Positions 7,896 to 17,926 of a DNA stretch of 64,000 nt are shown here, piece by piece (position 1 is the first letter of the stretch; each line of letters begins with the position of its first letter). The DNA is taken from the NCBI RefSeq assembly GCF_918378365.1, contig NZ_OU912926.1:1240001-1304000 (forward strand), given 5' to 3'. The notes below the pieces were generated by a model, which worked only from the letters and a program-made list of their open reading frames with translations, was not told where the DNA came from and ran no database searches. Both the position numbers and the translations under genes were made by a program. This DNA is from Candidatus Nitrotoga arctica (GTDB lineage Bacteria; Pseudomonadota; Gammaproteobacteria; Burkholderiales; Gallionellaceae).

Positions 7896-9526
7896 TCACG
7901 CAGGATTTTGAAATACGCACCCGACAATTGATCGACAACCTCAAAGCGATCTGTGCCGCCTATGGACTCGGCAACGACGGCAACGAATTCAAGATCATCA
8001 CCCAGGTCTTTCTCTACAAATTCCTGAACGACAAGTTCGCCTTCGAAGCTAAGAAGATCCGGCCGGCGCTAGCCCAAGCCGAAAGCTGGGAACAGGCTAT
8101 CGTGAATTTGAGTACCGACGATCTGGAAATGCTGCAACTACAGATGGGCGCAGACACCGCACGCCTGAAGCCCGAGCACTTCATCGCCCACCTTTTCGGC
8201 CGCCAGAACGCGCCGGACTTTGCCAAGCTCTTCGACGTCACCCTGCGCGACATTGCCCTAACTAACAACGACATCTTCGCCGTCAAGACCGACGGCGGCG
8301 CCAAAATCACCCTGTTCGACCGGGTGAGCGAATTCATCACCGATCCATCAAAGCGCGACGCCTTCTGCCGCGCCCTCATCAACAAGCTGGTGGAATTCAG
8401 TTTCGAGCGCATCTTCACCCAGAAATACGATTTCTACGCCGCGCTGTTTGAATACCTCATCAAGGACTACAACAAGGACAGCGGCGGCAAGTACGCCGAG
8501 TACTACACCCCACACGCCGTGGCCAAGATCATGGCCGCCATCCTGGTGCCGGAGGCGGTGCGCGGCAAGGTGAGCAACGTGAGCTGCTACGATCCTTCCG
8601 CCGGTTCTGGTTCACTCTTGATGAACCTGGCTCATGCCATCGGCGAGCAGCGCTGCGCCATTTACTCGCAGGACATTTCGCAGAAGTCATCAAGCCTGTT
8701 GCGCCTGAATCTGATCCTGAACAACCTGGTTCACTCCATTCCCAACATCATCCAGGGCAACACCATGCTCCACCCCTATCACCGGGAAGGCAAGGCACTG
8801 AAGAAGTTCGACTACATCGTCTCCAATCCGCCCTTCAAGATGGATTTCAGCGATTTCAGGAATGAGCTGGACGCCAAGGAGCATCAGGAACGCTTCTTCG
8901 CCGGGGTGCCGAACATCCCCAAGCAGGCCGTCGACAAGATGGCCATCTACCAGCTCTTTTTGCAGCACATCATTTATTCGCTGAAACCTGGCGGCAAGGC
9001 GGCGGTCGTGGTGCCCACCGGCTTCATCACCGCGCAAAGCGGTATCGACAAAAAAATCCGTGAACATCTGGTGAACAAGAAAATGCTCGCCGGCGTGGTC
9101 TCCATGCCCAGCAACATCTTCGCCACCACCGGCACCAATGTCTCCATCCTGTTCATCGACGACGCCAACAAGCAAGGCGTGGTGCTGATCGATGCCTCCA
9201 ACCTCGGCACCAAGATCAAGGACGGTAAGAATCAAAAGACCCTGCTCTCCGATGCCGAGGAAGACCGCATCATCGCCACCTTCAATGGCAAAGAAGCGGT
9301 GGAGGATTTTTCGGTGGTGGTGAACTACGACGACATCGCAGCCAAGAATTATTCCTTGAGCGCCGGGCAATATTTCGACGTGAAGATCGAATATTCAGAC
9401 CTCACCCCTGCGCAGTTCGCCGCGAAAATGCAGAGCTTTACCAGCAATCTGGATAAGCTGTTCAAGGAATCGGCGAGGCAGGGGCAGGAGATCAGGAAGC
9501 AGTTGGCGGGGTTGAGGTATGAGTAA
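7892..9526 (+). CDS. hsdM: type I restriction-modification system, M (adenine methyltransferase) subunit
   Basis: HsdM (544 residues) methylates adenine in the target site using S-adenosylmethionine and is needed with HsdS for both modification and restriction. The SAM-binding motif DPSAGSGSLL lies near residues 232-241 and the catalytic NPPF near residue 311. The helical N-terminal HsdM domain precedes them. Translation seems to start at a TTG that shares the TTGA overlap with the hsdR stop, pointing to coupled translation. It overlaps hsdS by 8 bp. All key motifs are present. Confidence 0.95.
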   Translation: MITQDFEIRTRQLIDNLKAICAAYGLGNDGNEFKIITQVFLYKFLNDKFAFEAKKIRPALAQAESWEQAIVNLSTDDLEMLQLQMGADTARLKPEHFIAHLFGRQNAPDFAKLFDVTLRDIALTNNDIFAVKTDGGAKITLFDRVSEFITDPSKRDAFCRALINKLVEFSFERIFTQKYDFYAALFEYLIKDYNKDSGGKYAEYYTPHAVAKIMAAILVPEAVRGKVSNVSCYDPSAGSGSLLMNLAHAIGEQRCAIYSQDISQKSSSLLRLNLILNNLVHSIPNIIQGNTMLHPYHREGKALKKFDYIVSNPPFKMDFSDFRNELDAKEHQERFFAGVPNIPKQAVDKMAIYQLFLQHIIYSLKPGGKAAVVVPTGFITAQSGIDKKIREHLVNKKMLAGVVSMPSNIFATTGTNVSILFIDDANKQGVVLIDASNLGTKIKDGKNQKTLLSDAEEDRIIATFNGKEAVEDFSVVVNYDDIAAKNYSLSAGQYFDVKIEYSDLTPAQFAAKMQSFTSNLDKLFKESARQGQEIRKQLAGLRYE

Positions 9527-10811
9527 GTGGCAGACAAGCAAACTTGGTGACATTTCCGAGATGTGTCTCGGAAAAATGTTGGATGAGAAAAAGAATAAAG
9601 GTGAGCTTGAGCCTTACCTCGCCAATATCAATGTCAGATGGGGAGGATTCAATTTCTCTAACCTGAACAAGATGCGGTTTGAAAAAAGTGAGCAAGAGCG
9701 GTATGGCTTGAGACATGGCGATCTTGTAATTTGTGAAGGTGGCGAACCGGGACGTTGTGCTATTTGGAAAGATGAAGTGCCTGGAATGAAAATCCAGAAA
9801 GCACTTCACAGGGTGCGAGTTCGCGGTAGCCATAACAACGAATTCGTCTATTACCGACTGTTGCTTGCTGGAAGAAATGGAGAGCTCAGTAAGCATTTTA
9901 TAGGTTCAACCATCAAACACCTCACCGGCGTTGGTCTCAAACAAGTCGAGTTCCCTTATCCGTCAGTCGAAGAACAGCAAAAAATCGCCGCAGCCCTCTC
10001 CGCCCTCGATTCCAAGATAGCCTGCAACAACCGCATCAATGCCGAACTGGAGGCGATGGCCAAGACACTGTATGACTACTGGTTCGTGCAGTTCGACTTC
10101 CCCGACGCTACCGGCAAACCCTACAAATCCTCCGGTGGCAAGATGGTCTACAACCCCACCCTGAAACGGGAAATTCCGGCGGGGTGGGAGTCTGGACCAC
10201 TTTCAGAATGGATTGCATGTAACAAAACAGGTGATTGGGGAAAAGAGTCAATCGAAGGGAACTACACGTTACAAGTTGACTGCATACGCGGAACTGACAT
10301 CAATGGCTTGAATGGAGCTGGAGGCACATCAGCACCCACTCGCTTCATACTCGAAAAAAACAGAGACAAAATCCTTGAGCCTTTTGACTTCGTTATAGAA
10401 ATATCTGGCGGAAGCCCGACCCAATCAACCGGTCGAATGGCATTCGTTCTGGCTGAAACGATCAATAGATTTGTGCACCCAATAATCTGTTCAAATTTCT
10501 GCAAAGCTATCTCGCTAAAAGACAACGCCTATTTTTTTAACTTTGCCTACGAATGGCAGTCTGCATACGACAACAAAATTTTGTTTGGCTGGGAAGGAAA
10601 AACAAGCGGGATAAAAAACCTATTGTTTGATGCATTCGTTAGTAAGTATCTCGTGTGCAAGCCGCCTCAAAAACTCGCTCAGCGATTCTTAGAGTTTGTA
10701 AGTCCGTTGCAAATTAAGAAACAAAAGTTGTTGCAGGAAAATGATGAACTTGAAGCCTTAAGAGACTGGCTCCTGCCCATGCTGATGAACGGTCAGGTCA
10801 CGGTGGCGTAA
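9519..10811 (+). CDS. hsdS: type I restriction-modification system, S (specificity) subunit
   Basis: HsdS (430 residues) carries two target-recognition domains, at about residues 5-150 and 225-385. They are separated by a conserved helical spacer (PSVEEQQKIAAALSALDSKI) and the matching C-terminal repeat (LLQENDELEALRDWLLPML). The two domains read the halves of a bipartite sequence and set the specificity of the HsdR2M2S complex. The variable domains use more A/T than the flanking hsdR and hsdM, as is usual for exchanged specificity modules. The target cannot be predicted by eye. Confidence 0.92.
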   Translation: MSKWQTSKLGDISEMCLGKMLDEKKNKGELEPYLANINVRWGGFNFSNLNKMRFEKSEQERYGLRHGDLVICEGGEPGRCAIWKDEVPGMKIQKALHRVRVRGSHNNEFVYYRLLLAGRNGELSKHFIGSTIKHLTGVGLKQVEFPYPSVEEQQKIAAALSALDSKIACNNRINAELEAMAKTLYDYWFVQFDFPDATGKPYKSSGGKMVYNPTLKREIPAGWESGPLSEWIACNKTGDWGKESIEGNYTLQVDCIRGTDINGLNGAGGTSAPTRFILEKNRDKILEPFDFVIEISGGSPTQSTGRMAFVLAETINRFVHPIICSNFCKAISLKDNAYFFNFAYEWQSAYDNKILFGWEGKTSGIKNLLFDAFVSKYLVCKPPQKLAQRFLEFVSPLQIKKQKLLQENDELEALRDWLLPMLMNGQVTVA

Positions 10812-10822
10812 ATGAGGGTGCC

Positions 10823-10945
10823 ATGACCGAGCGCGACAAGAAGCCGACCCGCAACCGCAACGCCAAATTCCTGATCTTCACCGGAGAGGCTGACGAATTG
10901 CACTCTGCTGAAGATAATACAACCACTTCGGAGCGCAAAACATGA
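10823..10945 (+). pseudogene. N-terminal remnant of a RhuM-like gene
   Basis: This 40-codon frame with a GAGGGTG ribosome binding site begins MTERDKKPTRNRNAKFLIFT. It resembles the start of RhuM-family proteins often found in type I restriction loci, then leaves the family and stops. Full RhuM proteins are about 300 residues, so only the first 25 or so codons seem to be kept. It starts 11 bp after hsdS and was probably co-transcribed with it. The assignment rests on a short match. Confidence 0.45.
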
Positions 10946-10967
10946 ACAACCCTGCTCAATCCCTTAT

Positions 10968-11139
10968 TGACGGGGGGGCCGGGATACCGTGTTTACCTTG
11001 CCAAGGATGGTGACACACTCATCATCTTGTTTGGCGGTGGCACCAAGCGCGGCCAGCAGAAGGATATTGATAAGGAAAGGCATTGCACCACGAACACAAG
11101 GTGCGAAAGAAGGTAAAGTCTGCCGCCAGAAAAATTTAA
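10968..11139 (+). pseudogene. truncated, frameshifted HigB/RelE-type toxin remnant
   Basis: From about 10976 the frame encodes [20 protein letters not shown] followed by [13 protein letters not shown], the conserved C-terminal core of the HigB-like addiction-module killer family (RelE fold). The N-terminal half is missing. A second frameshift near 11065 moves the expected tail ([13 protein letters not shown]) into another frame that stops at 11139. The toxin cannot be functional as written. It lies 19 bp before an intact cognate-type antitoxin. The junction with the RhuM remnant looks like the scar of a deletion. Confidence 0.7.
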
Positions 11140-11158
11140 AAAACAAAGAGGTGATCAC

Positions 11159-11482
11159 ATGGCACTAACTCGTGATTTTAAACAAACAGTTATTGAGCGC
11201 GTTGAACGCGATCCTGAGTTTGCAAAAGCACTGCTTGATGAAGCGGCAACTTTGTTTCTGAGTGACGAACCGGAAACGGCGCGCCTCATCCTTAGTGACC
11301 TCGTGAATGCCACGGTGAGATTTGAACAGTTGGGCGTGCTGACTGACAAACCCAGCAAAAGCCTGCACCGCATGCTATCGCCCAAAGGCAACCCAAGCAT
11401 GGATAACCTCGCTGCAATTTTTGGTGCTATCCGTGCGCGTTTGAAAGTTGGAATTGAAGTTCATACGGTTGAATTAGCATAG
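11159..11482 (+). CDS. HigA-like antitoxin / HTH regulator (orphan)
   Basis: This 107-residue protein is of the antitoxin type paired with HigB-like killers. An N-terminal helical part (residues 1-40) precedes a Cro/C1-like DNA-binding region with the signature KPSKSLHRMLSPKGNPSMDN. It would bind its own promoter and neutralise a toxin. GAGGTG lies 6 bp before the ATG. The toxin gene just upstream is truncated and frameshifted, so this appears to be a solitary antitoxin kept after toxin loss, possibly still acting as a repressor or anti-addiction factor. Confidence 0.75.
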   Translation: MALTRDFKQTVIERVERDPEFAKALLDEAATLFLSDEPETARLILSDLVNATVRFEQLGVLTDKPSKSLHRMLSPKGNPSMDNLAAIFGAIRARLKVGIEVHTVELA

Positions 11483-11700
11483 CAAGTTGCTTTTCATTTG
11501 TTGGGTACGAACTGTGCTGACTCCATTCCTGCGGGACGCCGGTTCAATTCCCGAACGTGCATTCAATCCAAGTGCATCCGAATACGCTGTGGGGTATTAT
11601 TGGAGGAATGGTGCGACGGTGTCCGCAGACATTTTGGGCGTTGTGGCCGGAGGTAATGTGTCGCAAGACAACTTGAGCATTGGTCGTTGCGAGATATATT

Positions 11701-11889
11701 TCATCTGAACGACTTGTAAGCGATGTATCTTAGATATTCGCGGATTACCATCACAAAGGGATCATCCACATCCCAATCGAACTTGCCTTGGGGGTTTTCA
11801 TCGTTGACATATTGCATCCTCAGGTGCTTCGGCTCAACCGTATAAGAAAGCATAGAGGGAAGTCTAGCGGGTAATTGTTTCTTGTCCAT
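11701..11889 (-). CDS. small hypothetical protein
   Basis: A 62-codon minus-strand frame with GGTGG about 7 bp before its ATG. The second half (GKFDWDVDDPFVMVIREYLR) has a protein-like pattern of acidic and hydrophobic residues. No domain is recognised. It sits alone between the antitoxin and lhr. Confidence 0.4.
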   Translation of the reverse strand: MDKKQLPARLPSMLSYTVEPKHLRMQYVNDENPQGKFDWDVDDPFVMVIREYLRYIAYKSFR

Positions 11890-12069
11890 GATCCACCACC
11901 AATCTATAGTGAAGTTGCATGAACTTTATATCGGCTTCAGCAAAGCTTTACTTAGCCACATCACCAATCAGGCATTCAAATTGCAGCCGTGCGCGAATGA
12001 CTGTAACCGTTAGCGTGGATCGATTTCCGATATGGGGAACTTACTCAGCGCCTGTACCATCTATTGGAC

Positions 12070-15000
12070 ATGCATACATCCTCTAGTGCCGCGAACCGGA
12101 AAAATTTCCATCCAGCCGTAATTGCTTGGTTTGACGCTACTTTCTCAAGTCCTACGGAGGCTCAACAGCAGGCATGGCCCCTTGTTCGCAATAGCAAAAC
12201 GACATTGATCGCGGCGCCGACTGGCTCGGGCAAAACCCTGACCGCCTTTCTGGCAGCTGTCGATGCTCTGGTATGCGAAAGTAGCGAAATCGGTCTGCCT
12301 AACGAAACGCGCGTATTGTACGTCTCGCCTCTTAAGGCGCTGTCAAACGACATTCGCATCAATTTGCTCAATCCGCTGGAGGGCATCGACCGAGAATTGA
12401 AGGCACTCGGCCTACCACCGCATGGCATCCGCACTGCTGTACGGACAGGGGATACGACTCAGCCGGAGCGTAACGCGATGCGTCGGTGCGCTCCGCATAT
12501 CCTGATTTCGACACCAGAGTCGCTATACGTGCTGCTCGGCTCAGATAGCGGGCGCGCGATGCTGGCCACCGTGCGGACAGTAATCGTTGATGAAATCCAT
12601 GCCGTGGCTGGCAGCAAGCGCGGCAGCCATCTGGCGCTCAGCCTCGAACGCTTGGATGCGTTGTGCGCACGAGCCCCTGTCCGGATTGGTTTGTCGGCCA
12701 CCCAGAAGCCGTTGTCAGCAGTGGCAGAATTCCTGGCTGGCGTGGGACGCGAATGCGCGATCGTCGATGTCGGCCACGTGCGCGAACGAGACCTCGGCAT
12801 TGAATTGCCTCCGGTTCCGCTTGAGCCGATCATGTCCAACCAGGTATGGGAGCGGGTCTATGACAGATTGGCGGAGTTGACCGTCCTGCACCGCACCACG
12901 TTGGTTTTTGTCAACACCCGACGCATGGCCGAACGCATTGCACGTCACCTGGCCGATCGGCTTGGTTCGAAACACGTTGCAGCTCACCATGGCAGCCTTG
13001 CCAAGGAATATCGGCAGGACGCTGAGCAGCGTCTCAAGCGGGGAGAATTGCGGGTATTGATCGCTACCTCATCGCTGGAACTGGGGATCGATATCGGCGA
13101 TGTCGATCTGGTGTGCCAGATGGGTTCGCCACGCAGTATTGCTTCGTTTTTGCAGCGCGTGGGGCGGTCTGGACACCACGTCGGTGGTCTTCCCAAAGGC
13201 AGGTTGTTTCCGACTTCACGTGACGATCTCATTGAATGTGCTGCACTGCTCGATTGCGCTCGTCGCGATGAACTGGACGCGTTACGCATTCCTGTTGCTC
13301 CGCTTGACGTGATGGCACAGCAAATTGTCGCTGAAGTGAGCAATCGCGAATGGGGAGAAGACGAGCTGTTCGACCTGATCCGCCGGGCTTCGCCCTTCGC
13401 CACACTGGAGCGCGCGCAGTATAACGCGGTTCTGCGTATGTTAATTGAAGGCTATACCGGTCGCCAAGGGGTACGTGGGTCATATCTGCATCGTGACAGC
13501 GTCACGTCCACGCTGCGTTCCCGGCGTGGAAGCAAACTGACAGCGGTCACCTCTGGCGGCACCATCCCCGATAATGCTGACTTCACTGTCATTCTTGAGC
13601 CTCAGGGGTTCAACGTGGGGACAGTCCACGAGGATTTCGCCAGCGAGAGCCTGGCGGGCGACGTTTTTCAACTTGGCAATACTTCGTATCGTATCCAGCG
13701 CATCGAGGCTGGCAAGGTACGTGTCGAGGACGCGCACGGCGCTGAGCCCAACCTGCCATTCTGGTTGGGCGAGGCCCCCGGCCGCAGTGATGAACTATCG
13801 TTTGGCGTCTCCAGGTTGCGGGGCGAGATCGACCGTCTCCTCGGGGAAAAAGATGATGGCGCGGAAGCAATTGAACATGCCGTCGATTGGCTTTTCGAGC
13901 ACCTCGGCCTCGATGACAACGCCGCCCGTCAAATAGCGGAATACCTGGCCACTGCGCGTGCCGCGCTGACGGCGCTGCCGACCAGAGACACCTTGGTACT
14001 GGAGCGGTTTTTCGACGAGTCGGGTGGTATGCAGCTGGTGTTGCATTCTCCGTACGGCAGCCGCATCAATCGCGCTTGGGGTCTGGCACTGCGCAAACGC
14101 TTTTGCCGCACTTTTAATTTTGAACTGCAGGCAGCCGCGACTGAAGACGCCATTGTGCTGTCCTTGTCCGATGGACACAGCTTCGTATTGAGTGAAGTGT
14201 GGAAATATCTGCGTTCGAGTAACGCTGAGCACGTGCTGACTCAGGCCCTGCTTGAGGCACCGCTGTTCAATGTTCGATGGCGTTGGAACGTCACCACCGC
14301 GCTGGTTCTTCCCCGCTACAGCGGTGGTCGCAAGGTGGCACCGCAAATACAGCGCATGCGCAGTGACGACTTGCTGGCCGCCGTATTCCCCGACCAGGCA
14401 GCGTGCCTCGAAAACATTGTCGGCGAGCGCGAACTGCCGAGCCATCCCCTGGTCGATCAAACCTTGCAAGACTGCCTGCACGAAGCGATGGACAGCGAAG
14501 GCTGGCTGGTGCTGTTGCGGCGCATGGAAGCAGGCGAGGTTCGGCTGCTTTCGCGCGATCTCACTTCGCCGTCACCGTTGGCAATGGAAGTGCTGAGCGC
14601 CAGACCGTATGCTTTCCTGGATGACGCACCTCTGGAAGAACGCCGTACCCTTGCCGTCAGTTCCCGCCGCTGGAGCGATCCGACGTCTCCCGACGACCTG
14701 GGTACCCTCGATGCCGGCGCCATTGAAGCGGTGGCCGGTGAAGCCTGGCCGCGTGCGATCAACAGCGACGAGATGCACGAGGCATTGATGTCATTGGCAT
14801 TTATCACGCCGAAGGAAGCAATGGCCAATGAAGGATGGAGTGAATGGCTGGCGGAACTGGCCGCTAGCGGTCGTGCTGCCGTTTTCGCCAGCGCTGACGG
14901 TAGCGGCCCGAATGCCTGGATCGCGCGCGAACGGTTATCCTGCCTGCAGGTCGCCTATCCGAACGGCCGTTCCGCGCCGCCAATGACGATGCCGAATGAC

Positions 15001-16503
15001 CTTTCCGCGAGTGACGCCGAGGCATGGACGTCAAATACCGCGCTGGTGGAAATTCTGCGCGCGCGTCTCAGCGGTTTTGGACCACAATCGATTGCCGACA
15101 TTGCCGCCACACTCTGCATGTCGGAAAACGCCACACTAATCGGGTTGGCACAGCTCGAAAATGAAGGGTATGTCATTCGCGGCAGCTTTACGCCTGGGGC
15201 GGTAGCCGAAGAATGGTGCGAACGACATTTGTTGGCGCGCATACACCGCTACACCATCAAGCGCTTGCGGCGCGAAATCGAGCCGGTCGAACGGCAGGAT
15301 TTCATGCGGTTCTTGTTTGAATGGCAGCATTTGGCGGAGGGCGCGCAGCTTCAGGGCAGCGACGCGCTGCCGCAAATTCTGTCCCAATTGGAAGGCTATG
15401 AGGCTGCAGCCGGGAGCTGGGAGAGCGAGTTGCTGAGACTGCGAATGAAGGACTACTCGACCACATGGCTCGATGAGCTGTGCCGGGCCGGAAAAATCGT
15501 CTGGACGCGAGTGGGCGCACCTTCGTCATCTGCAGGCGGCCCGGTGCGCGGCACACCGCTGGTACTCCTGCCGCGCCGGCAGCTGGGCTTGTGGCACGCG
15601 CTGCCGGCGGTCGCAAGCGAGGTGGAGGTTTCCCCGCGCGGTGTACGTGTACTCGACGCATTGCGCCAGAACGGTGCGATGTTTTTCGATGAATTGTCGA
15701 AGGACGCGCGGCAGCTGCCGGTCGAACTCGAAAACACGTTGGGTGAACTGGTGGCCACCGGTCTGGTCAATGCAGACAGCTTCGCCGGCTTGCGTGCCAT
15801 GTTGTTATCAGCCCATAAACGCGCCAAGTCTAGAAAGTGCGGCCGCCGCGGCGCGGCTCCAACGATGGAGGAAGCAGGCCGCTGGGCATTGGTACGCCGC
15901 GCGGACGCCGTCACGATCACCGAGCGTGTCAGTGAGATCAATGCCGATACGCAGGAAGGTGGCATCGAGAAAAACGATGAGGTCGTGGCCGTCGGCGAAG
16001 CGCTTAAGCGTGTCGCGCGGCAGCCGGTGACGCGCAAGCCGAAAACCGCCCCGGATACATTGGAACATATTGCCATGACGCTTCTGCGTCGTTATGGGGT
16101 GATGTTCTGGCACATGCTGGAACGGGAGCCCTCGTGGCTACCTTCCTGGCGCGAATTGCTTTCTGTGTATCACCGACTGGAGGCTCGCGGCGAGGTTCGT
16201 GGTGGTCGCTTCGTGGCCGGCCTGTCAGGAGAACAGTTCGCCCTACCTGAGGCGATTCCTCTGTTGCGCGAAATGCGCCGGCGTTCGCACGACGGCAGCT
16301 TTGTCTGCATCTCCGCAGTCGATCCGCTCAACCTGTGCGGTACCTTGCTTGCAGGCGCAAAAGTACCGGCGCTGGCTGCCAACAGGGTGCTGTTCCGCGA
16401 CGGAGTGCCCGTGGGGACATCGATTGCAGGCGTGTTCAATTATCTTCCCGCGCACGACCCTGCTGAGCGTGAATTGATCCATTCGCGTCTAATATCCCCT
16501 TAG
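12070..16503 (+). CDS. lhr: Lhr-type large ATP-dependent helicase
   Basis: This protein of about 1477 residues is of the long Lhr class, a 3'-5' superfamily 2 helicase involved in DNA/RNA-DNA repair. The N-terminal core shows APTGSGKT (about residues 49-56), SPLKALSNDI, DEIH (about 174-177), SATQKP and the motif VI block QRVGRSGHH. Winged-helix and Lhr-core domains follow, then the long C-terminal domain of unknown role. E. coli Lhr is 1538 residues, so it is essentially full length. The ATG at 12070 is chosen. A TTG six bases upstream is possible, and no strong ribosome binding site decides it. Confidence 0.93.
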   Translation: MHTSSSAANRKNFHPAVIAWFDATFSSPTEAQQQAWPLVRNSKTTLIAAPTGSGKTLTAFLAAVDALVCESSEIGLPNETRVLYVSPLKALSNDIRINLLNPLEGIDRELKALGLPPHGIRTAVRTGDTTQPERNAMRRCAPHILISTPESLYVLLGSDSGRAMLATVRTVIVDEIHAVAGSKRGSHLALSLERLDALCARAPVRIGLSATQKPLSAVAEFLAGVGRECAIVDVGHVRERDLGIELPPVPLEPIMSNQVWERVYDRLAELTVLHRTTLVFVNTRRMAERIARHLADRLGSKHVAAHHGSLAKEYRQDAEQRLKRGELRVLIATSSLELGIDIGDVDLVCQMGSPRSIASFLQRVGRSGHHVGGLPKGRLFPTSRDDLIECAALLDCARRDELDALRIPVAPLDVMAQQIVAEVSNREWGEDELFDLIRRASPFATLERAQYNAVLRMLIEGYTGRQGVRGSYLHRDSVTSTLRSRRGSKLTAVTSGGTIPDNADFTVILEPQGFNVGTVHEDFASESLAGDVFQLGNTSYRIQRIEAGKVRVEDAHGAEPNLPFWLGEAPGRSDELSFGVSRLRGEIDRLLGEKDDGAEAIEHAVDWLFEHLGLDDNAARQIAEYLATARAALTALPTRDTLVLERFFDESGGMQLVLHSPYGSRINRAWGLALRKRFCRTFNFELQAAATEDAIVLSLSDGHSFVLSEVWKYLRSSNAEHVLTQALLEAPLFNVRWRWNVTTALVLPRYSGGRKVAPQIQRMRSDDLLAAVFPDQAACLENIVGERELPSHPLVDQTLQDCLHEAMDSEGWLVLLRRMEAGEVRLLSRDLTSPSPLAMEVLSARPYAFLDDAPLEERRTLAVSSRRWSDPTSPDDLGTLDAGAIEAVAGEAWPRAINSDEMHEALMSLAFITPKEAMANEGWSEWLAELAASGRAAVFASADGSGPNAWIARERLSCLQVAYPNGRSAPPMTMPNDLSASDAEAWTSNTALVEILRARLSGFGPQSIADIAATLCMSENATLIGLAQLENEGYVIRGSFTPGAVAEEWCERHLLARIHRYTIKRLRREIEPVERQDFMRFLFEWQHLAEGAQLQGSDALPQILSQLEGYEAAAGSWESELLRLRMKDYSTTWLDELCRAGKIVWTRVGAPSSSAGGPVRGTPLVLLPRRQLGLWHALPAVASEVEVSPRGVRVLDALRQNGAMFFDELSKDARQLPVELENTLGELVATGLVNADSFAGLRAMLLSAHKRAKSRKCGRRGAAPTMEEAGRWALVRRADAVTITERVSEINADTQEGGIEKNDEVVAVGEALKRVARQPVTRKPKTAPDTLEHIAMTLLRRYGVMFWHMLEREPSWLPSWRELLSVYHRLEARGEVRGGRFVAGLSGEQFALPEAIPLLREMRRRSHDGSFVCISAVDPLNLCGTLLAGAKVPALAANRVLFRDGVPVGTSIAGVFNYLPAHDPAERELIHSRLISP

Positions 16504-16702
16504 TACCTCTTTTTAGTGCGGCAGCGAGTTACTGGTTCTATCGCAGTCAGTAATCGGGCGCGCGTGTTTGCTTTTTTCTGCTGCGTGTTCCGGTTCGGAA
16601 AAACATGTTTGCATGACCTGACTCCTCTGCGAACAACCCCGGGGGTGTTTTCTAAAATCTAGATCCAAAATCATTAGAACAGGTGGATAAATCAGCGTTT
16701 CC

Positions 16703-17926
16703 CTAGCGTAACTGTTGTAGATTCAATTTGCGCAATTTAGGTGCCAGACGCGCCGTCGCTGCGACGATAGCCAAAGACATTACCCCGCCAAATATTACAG
16801 AGGGAACTAATCCCATCACCCGGGCAGCCAAACCTGATTCGAAAGCGCCCAACTCGTTGGACGAGCCGATAAAAATGCCGTTGATCGCAGAAACACGACC
16901 GCGCATAGCGTCTGGCGTCATTAGCTGCATAATAGTGGTACGCAGCACCATCGAGACCCCATCGCACATGCCAGAGAGCATTAGCAAGAGGGCCGCCACC
17001 CAAAAATGGCTGGTGAGGGCGAACAAAATGATGCATACACCAAACCCGGCCACAGCTGCCAACAATATCCTGCCCGCATTCTGGTTCACGGGATAGCGTG
17101 CAAGTAGGACGCCGGTGGCGATTGCGCCTATTGCAGGTGCTGCGCGCAGGATGCCTAAGCCTTCCGGACCATAATGGAAAACATCGTGGATAAATACTGG
17201 CAACATAGCGACCGCGCCGCCGAATAACACAGCGAACATGTCCAACACTTGCGCGCCCAGAATGATCTGGTTGCTGAACACAAAGCGCAGCCCCTCCGCA
17301 ATGCTGGAAAATACCGGTGCGCTCACAGCTCTCGGTGGCTCTGCGATGCGCAGCATGAATAAAGAAGCGGCGGCACTGATGCTGAGGATCGAAGCCACCA
17401 TGTAAGCGGTAGTAAGGCTGGCCCAACCAACCAGTATCCCGCCCAACGCAGGACCAAGCACCATCGCAGACTGAAAAACCGAACTACTGATACCGGCGGC
17501 ACGCGCATAGTGCTCACGCGGCAAAGTCAGAGCAAGCAGTGCGTTGTAAGAAGGCCCGATGAAGGCGCGGGCGATGCCACCAGCGGCGATAGATGCATAG
17601 ATCCACATTACCGTGTCGCCCGCTATCCCGCCGCTGGCTATAAACACGAGCACCAGCGCATTGCAACTTAGCACGATGCTTGCCAGCACACCAAACATTC
17701 GTCGGGAGTGATGGTCTACGACATAACCCGCGAATAGCGCACAACAAAAGTAGGGAATGACTTCCGCCAATCCGACCAGACCCAGCGCAAAAGGGTCGTG
17801 CGTTAATTGATAGATGTGCCAGCCGACAACCACAGCGATCATCTGGTAGGCCAGCGAAATCTGAAAGCGGAAAATTAGCAGCTTGATAAAGCTGCTGTTG
17901 CGCAATGGAGATGTCAAATGCGGCAA
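16703..17926 (-). CDS. MFS transporter, EntS/MFS_3-like
   Basis: This 407-residue membrane protein has about 12 hydrophobic segments of the major facilitator superfamily, resembling the EntS (enterobactin exporter) and MFS_3 group. It starts with RNSSFIKLLIFRFQISLAYQ and carries a DHHSRR loop after the second segment, the usual MFS cytoplasmic loop position. Such proteins export siderophores or drugs by proton antiport. No siderophore genes are adjacent, so the substrate is unknown. It faces lhr tail to tail with 200 bp between. Confidence 0.85.
   Translation of the reverse strand: MPHLTSPLRNSSFIKLLIFRFQISLAYQMIAVVVGWHIYQLTHDPFALGLVGLAEVIPYFCCALFAGYVVDHHSRRMFGVLASIVLSCNALVLVFIASGGIAGDTVMWIYASIAAGGIARAFIGPSYNALLALTLPREHYARAAGISSSVFQSAMVLGPALGGILVGWASLTTAYMVASILSISAAASLFMLRIAEPPRAVSAPVFSSIAEGLRFVFSNQIILGAQVLDMFAVLFGGAVAMLPVFIHDVFHYGPEGLGILRAAPAIGAIATGVLLARYPVNQNAGRILLAAVAGFGVCIILFALTSHFWVAALLLMLSGMCDGVSMVLRTTIMQLMTPDAMRGRVSAINGIFIGSSNELGAFESGLAARVMGLVPSVIFGGVMSLAIVAATARLAPKLRKLNLQQLR

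Noticed and set aside
11487..11708. 73-codon frame after the antitoxin
   Set aside because: No ribosome binding site and no recognisable protein features.
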